From positions 2,170,001 through 2,234,000 of the forward strand of contig NW_027043819.1 in NCBI RefSeq assembly GCF_037102585.1: DNA of 64,000 bases, read 5' to 3'. Positions 53,280 to 62,605 of this stretch are shown here, piece by piece. Below the pieces are notes generated by a model, which made no database searches, had not been told where the DNA came from, and saw only the letters and a program-made list of their open reading frames with translations. Source of the stretch: Saccharomycopsis crataegensis. Taxonomy: Eukaryota > Ascomycota > Saccharomycetes > Ascoideales > Saccharomycopsidaceae. The translations under genes and the position numbers were made by a program. Within the stretch, counting starts at the first letter, position 1. Every line of letters starts with the position of its first letter.

Positions 53280-53827
53280 TATTAATAGCTAATTAATAGT
53301 AATTTAACCTGTCTATATATCAAAGTGTTCAATTAGTATAATATTGTTGATAGTGTGTGTACTTTGGAATGTTGTGTGTGAGGAAGACCGAAATGGTCAT
53401 GTGACACTGTTGTACGGTTAGGGAGCACCGCATAAATTTTTTGATCCTGAAAAATTTTTTGTGTGTGAAAAATGCCAAACCAAACAAAGAAAAAGAAGGC
53501 AAGTGATTACGGGAATTTGATTTCTAAACTTGCTGTAGTCCAGGTGCATTATCTGTTAAGTGAAGATCAATTAGTGTCTGTGTGTCTATATACTAGACGC
53601 ATTTGTGTATTGTTCCCTCACTCTTTACCTGAGAAGATCCTAAATAAGTGATCGAGTACCATCATCATATGCCAGCTCATCGTTAGATCATTTGATTTAT
53701 AATATCTTCATTGTCAACAGGATACAACTTCATAGAATCAAAGTGTGCAACTCTTCCACAGAGCTTGAGTTTAAAAAAGAATACCAATAATTATCAAAAA
53801 ATTTTCACTCAGAAAAAAAAAAAGGAT
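53280..53827. promoter_or_regulatory. Upstream region of PSE1
   Basis: 548 bp. The PSE1 frame is open for 39 codons upstream of the ATG but without an ATG. An A-run lies just before the start. No site was named. Confidence 0.4.
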
Positions 53828-56800
53828 ATGTCTTCTTCTTTGCCAGGTGATGTCCATATGACATTATCTAGAATTATCGAAGGCTTGATATCCAGTGATA
53901 ATCAAGTGAGATCTCAAGCAGAAAAGGCCTTAGAAAATGATTGGTTCACTAGCACTGGTGTCGAAATGCTACTCTTGTTTCTCGCTGAACAGGCTGTCAG
54001 TGGTGATAGTGAAACCAAAAGAGCCTTTGCTGCCGTCATTTTTAGAAGATATGCCTTGAGAATGCCGCCTGAAAGATCCCCAAGTATGACCGAAACCTCT
54101 ATCGGTACGATCTCTGAACCTGTGAAGGCCGAAATTCGTAACTTATTATTTAACGGATTCTTTGGCGAGCAGACCAAGAGCGTTAGACATAAATTGGCTG
54201 ATGCTATTGCCGAAGTGGCAAGAACCAGTATATCTCCTCCAGGTACCTGGGATAATTTGGTCCCTACCATGTTTGAAGCAACAGGTTCACCAGAGCCAGG
54301 TTTCAGAGAATCTGCTTTTAGAGTTTTTGCTGCTCAACCAGCCTTGGTGGTTCAACATCTTGAGCAGGCTTTGCCAACATTTCTTTCAGGATTTGTTGAT
54401 CCAGATGATTCAGTCAGAGTTGCTGTCAGTAACGCTTTTGTTGCTTGCTTCCAGTCAGCTCCAAAGAAACAATGGTCCTCTTTCAGTCCTATGTTACCAG
54501 GTTTATTAAATGCCTTACCAAAATACTTAGAAGATGGCAACGAAGATGCTTTAACCTCAGAATTGGAATCCCTTATCGATTTGGTCACTTTGGCCCCAAA
54601 AATGTTCAAACCTATGCTACCTACAATTATTGAGTTCTGCTCCACAATTACTAAAAATACCGATCTTGAGTCACCGACAAGATTAGCAGCTTTGGAATTA
54701 TTAACCACTTTCTGTGAAGCTTCACCAAATATGTGTAAGCAAGAGGCTAGCTACGCGGAAAATATGGTCGTGTTGACATTGCAATTGATGACTGAAGTCT
54801 GCATCGACGATGATGATGCCATTGAATGGCAAAACAGTAACGGTGGAAAAGAATCTTTATACGAAGAAGACAAGGCTGCCAGAAACTCCTTGGATAGAGC
54901 TGCTTTGAGTTTAGGAGGTAAAGTCTTGGCTGAACCTTTATTCAAATATTTAACTCAAATGATACATTCCAGCGAATGGAGAGAAAGACAAGCTGCGCTC
55001 ATGGCTTTATCTTCGGCTGCTGAAGGTTGTAGTGATGTTTTGATTCTGGAAATTCCAAAGATTTTGGATTTAATATTGCCACTTTTAAATGATCCACACC
55101 CAAGAGTTCAATATGCTTGCTGTAATGCTTTAGGTCAAATATCAACTGATTTTGCTGACTTGATTCAAAAGAACTCAGGTGATAGAATTCTTCCAGCTTT
55201 GATCTCAAAGTTGACTAACGAATCTGTTCCAAGAGTTCAAACACATGCCGCTGCAGCTTTGGTTAACTTTTCTGAAAATGCGTCAAAGGACATTTTGGAA
55301 CCATACTTAGATGACTTGCTCACAAACTTATTAACTTTGTTACAAGGACCACACAGATATGTTCAAGAGCAGGTGTTGACCACCATTGCCATTGTTGCTG
55401 ATGCTGCTGAAACAAAATTCATCAAGTACTATGATACCCTCATGCCATTGCTATTTAATGTTCTCCAATCTGATTTGGACAAAGAAAATAGATTATTAAA
55501 AGCCAAGAGTATTGAATGTGCCACTTTGATTGCTGCTGCTGTTGGTAAAGATAAATTCTCTCAACACGCGGAACAATTGATTCAAATTTTTGGGCATATT
55601 CAGAAGGAGGCTGTTGATGAAGATGATCCAGTCAAACCATATTTGGAACAAGGTTGGAACACTATTTGTAGCATTATTGGAACAGACTTCTTACCATATT
55701 TACCTAGTGTTCTCCCGACCCTAATTGAGCAAGCCAAAGCTGAACAAATCATCAAATTAGTGGATGAAGGTGACGAAGTTGATCAGGATGAACAGTGGGA
55801 TGTTTACTCTTTAGCAGGTAAACTTGTTGCTTTACATACTGCTGTCTTGGATGACAAAATTGATGCTATTGAGATTTTGAAATCATATGCCGATATTCTT
55901 AAGGGCTCTTTCTACCCATACGTTCCTCTCATTGTCAAGGAAATCTTGTTGCCTGCGTTAGACTTCTATTTCCATGATGGTGTGAGAAATTCTGCAGTTG
56001 AAGCTTTGCCAACTTTCTTGTCATGTGCAAAGATTGCTCAACCTCCAAGATCTCCAGAGCTTATGAGTTTGTGGAGTGCCATCGCTAGTAAGTTGATTGA
56101 AAGCTTAGCAGGTGAACCATTGACCGATATTTTGGTTAGCTATTACACATCTTTCTCTAACTGTGTATTACTTATGGGTGAAGATACATTGAATGAAAAT
56201 CAATTAGCTGCATTCGTTACCTCCGTCAATGCGAACTTGCAAGGTGTTTACAATAGAATTAAAGAACGTGATGAGGCTGATAACTCTGAAGAACAATATG
56301 ATGAAGGCTTGGAGGAAGAAAACAATGAATTTACTGATGAAGAACTATTGGATGAAATCAATAAGGCAATTTCAGGAGTTTTCAAATTCTCTAATTACAA
56401 ATTCTTACCAGCTTTCCAAGAGTTGACTCCTACTTTGACTACTTTCTTGGTGGAGGATAATAAGGCCTTGAAGTTATGTGGTTTATGTATGGTATCTGAA
56501 TTGATTGAGCAAACAGGTCCACAATCAGGCCCTTACAAGGATTTGTTCCTGAATGCTGTTCTTGAATCTTTGACTAGTAGTTATTCGTCTGTTAGAGAGA
56601 TTGCTGCATTCATCATTGGTGTCGCTGCTTTGAATGGTGGTGAAAACTATGCTGACTTTGTTTTGGGTGCTTTGGAACCTTTGTTCAATATCATTACTGT
56701 TCCAGATGCCAAACAAGATGATAACATTATTGCCACTGAGAATGCTATTGCTGCTATTTCTAAGGTTTTGCATATTTATAATTCTAGAATTGATAATCTT

Positions 56801-57109
56801 GACGCCATGATTGAAAACTGGATTCAAGCCTTGCCTATTGTGGTTGACAACCAGAGTGCGCCATTTGCATACAGTTTCTTGGCTAGTCTCATTGAAAACA
56901 ATCATCCAGCGATCCAAAAGAATATGTCTAAGGTTGTTGATTCTGTTATTCAAGCTTTGTTAAATGGCGCATTGAGTGGTAAGGCTGCTGAGAAGATTGT
57001 TTCTGCTACTAAGCAGCTACTTGGCAGTATTCCTCAAGAAAATGTGATGCCTATTTTACAAAGATACGGCCCTGAAGAACAAAATCTCATTCAAAAATGG
57101 TTCAGTTGA
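53828..57109 (+). CDS. PSE1: Importin beta Pse1/Kap121
   Basis: 1093 aa from MSSSLPGDVHMT (S. cerevisiae Pse1 1089). It is built of HEAT repeats throughout and collinear with Pse1: an N-terminal Ran-binding region, the highly conserved NDPHPRVQYACCNALGQIST and RVQTHAAAALVNFSENASKD, KYYDTLMPLLFNVL, an acidic insert at about 815-840 (EEQYDEGLEEENNEF), and DSVIQALLNGAL near the end. It imports ribosomal proteins, Pho4, Yap1, Ste12 and others through nuclear pores and releases them on RanGTP. Codon use is yeast-preferred, fitting steady expression. One of its two CTG codons falls at a position that is Gly in S. cerevisiae (DVLI-x-EIPKILD). Confidence 0.95.
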   Translation: MSSSLPGDVHMTLSRIIEGLISSDNQVRSQAEKALENDWFTSTGVEMLLLFLAEQAVSGDSETKRAFAAVIFRRYALRMPPERSPSMTETSIGTISEPVKAEIRNLLFNGFFGEQTKSVRHKLADAIAEVARTSISPPGTWDNLVPTMFEATGSPEPGFRESAFRVFAAQPALVVQHLEQALPTFLSGFVDPDDSVRVAVSNAFVACFQSAPKKQWSSFSPMLPGLLNALPKYLEDGNEDALTSELESLIDLVTLAPKMFKPMLPTIIEFCSTITKNTDLESPTRLAALELLTTFCEASPNMCKQEASYAENMVVLTLQLMTEVCIDDDDAIEWQNSNGGKESLYEEDKAARNSLDRAALSLGGKVLAEPLFKYLTQMIHSSEWRERQAALMALSSAAEGCSDVLILEIPKILDLILPLLNDPHPRVQYACCNALGQISTDFADLIQKNSGDRILPALISKLTNESVPRVQTHAAAALVNFSENASKDILEPYLDDLLTNLLTLLQGPHRYVQEQVLTTIAIVADAAETKFIKYYDTLMPLLFNVLQSDLDKENRLLKAKSIECATLIAAAVGKDKFSQHAEQLIQIFGHIQKEAVDEDDPVKPYLEQGWNTICSIIGTDFLPYLPSVLPTLIEQAKAEQIIKLVDEGDEVDQDEQWDVYSLAGKLVALHTAVLDDKIDAIEILKSYADILKGSFYPYVPLIVKEILLPALDFYFHDGVRNSAVEALPTFLSCAKIAQPPRSPELMSLWSAIASKLIESLAGEPLTDILVSYYTSFSNCVLLMGEDTLNENQLAAFVTSVNANLQGVYNRIKERDEADNSEEQYDEGLEEENNEFTDEELLDEINKAISGVFKFSNYKFLPAFQELTPTLTTFLVEDNKALKLCGLCMVSELIEQTGPQSGPYKDLFLNAVLESLTSSYSSVREIAAFIIGVAALNGGENYADFVLGALEPLFNIITVPDAKQDDNIIATENAIAAISKVLHIYNSRIDNLDAMIENWIQALPIVVDNQSAPFAYSFLASLIENNHPAIQKNMSKVVDSVIQALLNGALSGKAAEKIVSATKQLLGSIPQENVMPILQRYGPEEQNLIQKWFS

Positions 57110-57776
57110 AGAAGTGAGAAGCTTGCCAGAGATGGCATTGATTTCTCAATGTTGATTTTTTTGAAGAAGTTTTTTGTTCGTTCATTTGGCATTGCTAGTT
57201 AGTGTTTTTGTTGTTCTTATGTTTAGTCATTTTTTTTTCTACCGACACTTTTTTTTATCTATTTTTTATGCAAAAGCTTTTCAACATGTTATTGTTTTCT
57301 TTTTCCCTTTTTTTTTTTTTTCATATGTACTTTTTTTTCATTTATATAATTATTTTGATAAGTTTTCTCCCCTCTTATTCTTTTTAATAACAATCCATTT
57401 TGCCTTAACCCTTTATTTTGAAGATTTTTGTTTTCTATCTGTTTATATTAAATTCATTTGTTTCAGTCATTATATTTTATTCCCCTTTTTTAAATAAATT
57501 CATACTCAGACTATAAATGTTATTATCTGTTACCTAATTTGGATATCAAAATTTATTTGTGGTGGTTGTGAAGTAAAAACAGGCATACTGCCTGTTTTTG
57601 CTAATTTTTTTTTTTTTTTTTTCTTGCCCGATGATCTGCGATGATAAAAAAAATTTTTTTTTTTTTTCTAGTCTGCAATTTACAATAAACAGTGTGGAGA
57701 TAAACTAATCTTTGAGAAAACTAAGACACTTGAGCGTATATCAAATAAAACATAACAATACTACCATATCATTATA
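57110..57776. other. T-rich spacer between PSE1 and PXR1
   Basis: 667 bp, strongly T-rich on the plus strand (runs at 57309-57322, 57606-57622 and 57655-57667). A short inverted repeat AAACAGGCATACTGCCTGTTT near 57579-57599 could form a terminator-like or transcript hairpin. ORFs here are Phe-rich artefacts. Confidence 0.5.
57579..57599. repeat. Near-perfect palindrome, AAACAGGCA/TGCCTGTTT arms
   Basis: Nine-base arms around a 3-base loop (TAC), followed by a T-run. It lies about 180 bp upstream of the PXR1 ATG and 470 bp after PSE1. It could be a hairpin or a dimeric binding site; no function is known. Confidence 0.7.
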
Positions 57777-58634
57777 ATGGGTCTTGCCGCTGCTAAGAGT
57801 AAACAGAGATTTGGTTTGGATCCAAGAAATACAAATTGGTCCAATGACACTGGTCGTTTCGGTGCCAAACACTTGACGAAATATGGTTGGAAACCAGGTC
57901 AAGGTCTTGGATTAGTATCTCATGCTACGGTCACCCATGTTAAAGTTGCTGTGAAAGATGATAGAAAAGGTTTGGGATCCAAATTGGCGAAGAAACATAA
58001 AAATCAAGATATGAACGACGATATTGTGGGGCTTGATGTTTTCCAAAGAATTCTTGGTAAATTGAATGGTAAGGAAGACGAAATCAGCGATGAACTTGAA
58101 AGACAAAGAAAAGATAAAATCATAAATGGGTCTTGGGGTATATCCTTTATAAAAGCAGAAACATTGGAGAGTACATGGGACGCCGAAAAGAAGAGGTTTG
58201 TAACGAGCAAGGAAGAATTATCATCAAACAAGAGATCACGAAGTGAAATCGAAGATGATGAAACTGAGCCTGAATCAAAGCACAAAAGATCGAAAAAAGA
58301 CAAGAAGGATAAAAAGAAGCAAGAAAAAAAGGACAAGAAGGATAAGAAAGAGAAGAAGGATAAGAAAGAGAAGAAGGATAAGAAAGACAAAAAAGACAAA
58401 AAAGACAAAAAAGACAAAAAGGACAAAAAGGACAAGAAAGACAAAAAGGACAAGAAAGACAAAAAGGACAAGAAAGACAAAAAAGACAAATCCAGCAGTC
58501 CATCTTCCACTTCTGAAGCTACCGAACGAATTGTTTCCTCCCGTTTAGCAGCAAGATCCAGATATATCAGACAAAAGAAGGCAGCTACTATGGATGACAA
58601 AGCCATGAGAGAAATCTTTATGATTCCAAATTGA
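57777..58634 (+). CDS. PXR1: G-patch nucleolar protein Pxr1 (PinX1 homolog)
   Basis: 285 aa (S. cerevisiae Pxr1 271). It starts MGLAAAKSKQRFGLDPRNTNW as in Pxr1. The G-patch at about 25-70 contains FGAKHLTKYGWKPGQGLG. A Lys/Asp tract of about 70 residues (171-240) made of KKDK-type repeats is also a Pxr1 hallmark (the KKE/D domain). The C-terminus reads SRLAARSRYIRQKKAATMDD. Pxr1 activates the helicase Prp43 in pre-rRNA and snoRNA processing and can inhibit telomerase. The DNA of the KKD tract is itself a tandem repeat (AAAGACAAA-type, 58280-58497), prone to length change. Confidence 0.95.
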   Translation: MGLAAAKSKQRFGLDPRNTNWSNDTGRFGAKHLTKYGWKPGQGLGLVSHATVTHVKVAVKDDRKGLGSKLAKKHKNQDMNDDIVGLDVFQRILGKLNGKEDEISDELERQRKDKIINGSWGISFIKAETLESTWDAEKKRFVTSKEELSSNKRSRSEIEDDETEPESKHKRSKKDKKDKKKQEKKDKKDKKEKKDKKEKKDKKDKKDKKDKKDKKDKKDKKDKKDKKDKKDKKDKKDKSSSPSSTSEATERIVSSRLAARSRYIRQKKAATMDDKAMREIFMIPN

Positions 58635-59156
58635 GGTTTAAAGAGCGAACTGGAGTTATATCTACTGTATAGATAGAGTTTTGCCATTGTAATATAGATT
58701 TTTTAGGATCGTGGATTGATTTTTTCGTTCGCATTTGACTACACTACACAGATGTAACTCTTTCAATAACACTATTCCCAATTTAATAATACAGATATCC
58801 AATAAGATTTCAAATTTTTTCCAAAACCAACAAAAAGTAGTAATATTAAAACAAGGCAATCTCAAGAGAATTAGGAAAAAAAAGAGAGAAAAAAAAAAAG
58901 AAAAAAATAAGCGTCTGTCTAGAAATTTAATAATCCAAAAATATTAATAAAGAAAGAGAAGAGAAGTAGAAAATTAAGAAAAGTAGGAAAAATAGAAAAT
59001 TAAAAACATAGAAAAGTAGAAAATTTAAAAATATACTATAATTTTTCTTTCATCAAAAGAATTGAAAATATAACTGGTATAGGACAGAAAAAATGATACA
59101 ATAATATAATATAATACAAAGAAGTTTGGCTTTTGCTAGTAGCCCATTTCACGTTG
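58635..59156. other. Convergent spacer between PXR1 and SWE1
   Basis: 522 bp, A-rich. It contains an irregular direct repeat of (G)AAAAGTAGAAAATTAA-like units between about 58959 and 59035 and (TATAA)n near 59100. No gene was recognised. Confidence 0.5.
58959..59035. repeat. Short imperfect direct repeats, AGTAGAAAATT-type
   Basis: Three to four imperfect copies of a roughly 17-26 bp A-rich unit within 77 bp. Confidence 0.6.
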
Positions 59157-61502
59157 TCACAAGCCTTGCGAATATAAGTCACTGACGGTTTTGTGTCTCA
59201 GCGGATCAGGACAATTATATAATGTTTCCTCTATAATAATCTCATTGAAATCATGATTATCCATAGGAATAGCTCTACCAGTTTCAGAATTGGTATGTGA
59301 TTTATCAAACTCAGGCTCATAAATAATAGCTGGCTTTTTCCTAATATAATTGATAAGAGATAATTCATATAGATCCACTAATTCATTCACACTAGGTCTC
59401 TTCTTGTAATCAGGTTCAATCATCCAGTGAACCAAGAGATCCAAAGTCTTTCCATCATTAACGAACCCAGCTTCATGATCCTGGGAAATATGATCACCTG
59501 ACGAAATTTCTCCAACAGTCATAAGACTGGAATCCACCAAAGTTGACAAGTTACCAGCGTCAGAAAGATCACCATTTCTGAGTTTTTGCCATGAGATACC
59601 ATTATCAGGTAAGTATATGTTTGCGGCAATTTCGACAATCACCAAGCCCAAAGAAAAAATGTCAGCTGAAGTATCGTAAGTTCCATTTGCAAGAATTTCT
59701 GGAGCGATATATTCACGGTCGCCTTCCTTATCTATTTTTAACAGTCTTGTATTATCTTCTCCGAATGAGGTAGTTTTGAAAGTCGATAAACCAAAGTCTC
59801 CAATTTTCAAGTAGCCTTCATCGGAAATAAAAACATTCGCTGGTTTGATATCCAAGTGTAATAAATTATTATCATGCAAGAAGCTCAAACCTTTGGTTAG
59901 TTCCAACAATATTTTCCAAATTCGAAATTCATCCAATCTATTGCTGACGCCATGACCCAATAAGAATTGATCCAAGGAACCATTTCCATAAAATTGGGTA
60001 ATGATATAATCATTATTATCAAAATGGAAGAAATCAACATAGTTTATAACATGTTTGGCATTCTCATTGATGTTGTTACGGGATTGTATTTTTATAAAAT
60101 TCAAGATTTCAACTTCATCACTAAAGGGAACTTTGTTGTTACTCATTATTCCCAAGTGCTTGGATATCTCATCGTTATTCAAGACGGTATTAATGAGGTT
60201 ACCAGTGTTATGATTCCTATTTGAGAAGGACACATTCTTTTTGTTATTAACAAGCTGCTTAATGGCATAAAAATTCAGATTGAAGGATATTTTGTATACT
60301 TTAGAGAATTCTCCTTTGCCCAATAATTTGATTTGGTTATTAAAGCTCTGGGCTAGAAATGTATTTCTACTGGTCAACATCTCTGGGTCTGTGAATACTG
60401 GGGTGGTAGGAGTTCCCAAAGACGAAAACTTAGAAGACTGTAGATTACTATTATTGATCGACAATTTCAATTTTCTTGAATTTGATTTGAGCTCAGTACT
60501 TGATTTACCTGAATGGTCGTTGATATTTGCATCCAAAGTAACTGGTTTCAATCCTTCATTTTTTCTCAATTTTCTGTTGGAAAACTTTGACATAACCGGA
60601 GAGTGATATTCATCGAAAATTTCTCTTGATAATGGAGACTGGGTTGCAAAACGAGACGGCGATAGTTTGGCCATCACTGATATCGAGATATTCTTACTGT
60701 TTTTCCCTCTATTACTGAACTCACGATTGAATTTTTTATTTAGATTGAACAACCCATCATTATCATCTCCATTATTCTGATCTTTAAAAGTCCTATCTTG
60801 ATTTTTGGCAGACTTGAATTCAGCCAATAGCTGACGAGCTGTTCTTTTCAGGTATCCCAACAAGTTACTGTCATTACTGGCAGATAAAGAGTAATCAAAG
60901 GATGAAGCATTGGCCGATTTGCAAGGGGTGTCAGGAAACGCTAAACTTGATTTCTTTTCAATAAGAATACCATTCTGATTAAATACCATTGGCGACTGCA
61001 AAACATTCTGGCCTCTGCAGTTATTCTTTTTAGAAAGAATGCCCGAAGAATTGAAAGCCGTTTGTAAAGGTTTAACAAATTTGAAAGAGTTATTAGGCGT
61101 TGACATTTCATTTGGCATATAATTTAAAGACAGCGATAAACTTTCTACTGAACTTGTTGTTGAATGTTGGAGTAACGATAATGAAGATTCGATAGAGCTT
61201 GATGACACAGAATTATGAACTTGTTTGTTGGTACTGAATGGCGTATTATGCTTTGGTGGTTTCGGTCTCCATAAAGGCACATCCACATCCATTTCTATAT
61301 TACTGCTACTTCTGCTGATACCATGATTATTGTTGAAACTTATTGTATTGGTGCTGAAAGATTTCGTTATTTTGCCTGGGTGAAAATTAAAGCTATTATG
61401 TGAGAGATTCAATTTATGAGGGTTGTGAGTCAAAGGAGTCGATTGCGCATTAAGGAACAAAGAGTCCACAGAAGAAGATGACTCTCTCTTGCGCTTGCTC
61501 AT
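59157..61502 (-). CDS. SWE1: Wee1-family mitotic inhibitor kinase Swe1
   Basis: 781 aa (S. cerevisiae Swe1 819). A long Ser/Asn-rich regulatory N-half (1-385) is followed by a kinase domain: GKGEFSKVYKI (glycine loop, about 393), FYAIKQL (Lys), HLDIKPANVF (catalytic loop, about 550; the HLD form is typical of Wee1), GDFGLST (about 570) and DREYIAPEIL. It phosphorylates Cdc28/Cdk1 on the inhibitory Tyr and delays mitosis when morphogenesis or septins are disturbed. It is downstream of the cell-wall and osmotic signals that Fks, Rho1 and Sln1 belong to. CGCG-containing elements lie about 330-370 bp upstream, as expected for G1/S control. Confidence 0.93.
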   Translation of the reverse strand: MSKRKRESSSSVDSLFLNAQSTPLTHNPHKLNLSHNSFNFHPGKITKSFSTNTISFNNNHGISRSSSNIEMDVDVPLWRPKPPKHNTPFSTNKQVHNSVSSSSIESSLSLLQHSTTSSVESLSLSLNYMPNEMSTPNNSFKFVKPLQTAFNSSGILSKKNNCRGQNVLQSPMVFNQNGILIEKKSSLAFPDTPCKSANASSFDYSLSASNDSNLLGYLKRTARQLLAEFKSAKNQDRTFKDQNNGDDNDGLFNLNKKFNREFSNRGKNSKNISISVMAKLSPSRFATQSPLSREIFDEYHSPVMSKFSNRKLRKNEGLKPVTLDANINDHSGKSSTELKSNSRKLKLSINNSNLQSSKFSSLGTPTTPVFTDPEMLTSRNTFLAQSFNNQIKLLGKGEFSKVYKISFNLNFYAIKQLVNNKKNVSFSNRNHNTGNLINTVLNNDEISKHLGIMSNNKVPFSDEVEILNFIKIQSRNNINENAKHVINYVDFFHFDNNDYIITQFYGNGSLDQFLLGHGVSNRLDEFRIWKILLELTKGLSFLHDNNLLHLDIKPANVFISDEGYLKIGDFGLSTFKTTSFGEDNTRLLKIDKEGDREYIAPEILANGTYDTSADIFSLGLVIVEIAANIYLPDNGISWQKLRNGDLSDAGNLSTLVDSSLMTVGEISSGDHISQDHEAGFVNDGKTLDLLVHWMIEPDYKKRPSVNELVDLYELSLINYIRKKPAIIYEPEFDKSHTNSETGRAIPMDNHDFNEIIIEETLYNCPDPLRHKTVSDLYSQGL

Positions 61503-62605
61503 GGTTCTTTGAGTGGTTTGTGGATGGCTGGGCGAGTGTTAAAGAGTTGTGGTGGAGTTAATACATGATAGAAAAATCAAAACAACAAAAAAAAAAAAAA
61601 AAAATTCCAAAACCACATCATTACCCGGTGCCATTGGACGATTGCAAGGAAACACGCTATGGCCAGAGAAACAGCCGCTAGACACACAGAAATTTCGAAG
61701 AAATATTATTTGCTTAATGACAATGTGAAAGATACAATCTGAATCAGTGAGGCTTCTGTGGTGAAGTATATTTGTTAGAGAAAAATTGGAAAATTGCTGA
61801 TATGCTTCTTTATGCAAGCTTGCGTGTCTATCAACACAGCGCGTTTTTTCAAGAAAAAAAAAATTCGCGTTTAAATTTGAAAAAAAATGAAAAATTTATA
61901 TCAGATTTCTTCTTCTTTTATTAACTGTTTTGTTTATTACAGCTTTACTTATAGTATTCAATATTGACATGGAAAAGTATGTTATTGTTTTACTTGCTTG
62001 GATGGTTGTTGATCACTAGAAGCTTATGATGATTTTTATAGATAGGGACAACTGAGTGTTCATTGAAGATTTATCTTTAAAGCCAATGTTTTTGTAGATA
62101 CTGGCAGTTTCTGATCTTTCATGTGATAACATCATGGTTAATTTATGAAATAAGTGATTTTGCAGTGTTTACTAACCCCCGACAGATGTACATGCACAAT
62201 GTAGTTGTATGGTCATTTAAAACTTTTATATGATTAATATATGTGAAATGTTGTATAAGTATTTTCAATAATATAAATGATGCAATTTATTATCACTATC
62301 GTAATTAAGATACAAACGAATGATATTTTAAAAAAGAGTTAAAAAAACGAAGCCGTTCTCAATAAGAACAAGCTTTCACAAACAACAGAATGAACTAGTT
62401 TGAAAATCCAAAGAAAAGTGATAAAACTGAGTCGAAAGTCTAAATGTAGCAAGAAAATCAAAAGAAATGAAAGTGAAAGAAAAAAAGAAGCATTAAAATA
62501 AAGAACTAAACCAATAGATAAATAGAGCCGAAAAGAAAAAAAAAAGGTCAAAATATACACAGAAAAAAGTAATAAATTAAAAAAAAAAAAAAAGTCATAA
62601 TACAA
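61503..62605. promoter_or_regulatory. SWE1 promoter and SLN1 3' flank
   Basis: 1.1 kb. Two CGCG elements lie close together: CGCGTTTTTT (61840-61849) and TTCGCGTTTA (61864-61873). They resemble SBF/MBF sites (SCB CRCGAAA read on the minus strand, MCB-like cores). A18 lies at 61586-61603. The remainder, 62000-62605, is AT-rich 3' flank with A-runs. Confidence 0.4.

Noticed and set aside
58147-58687. Ser/Leu/Phe-repeat ORFs antisense to PXR1
   Set aside because: They are shadows of the Lys/Asp repeat of PXR1.
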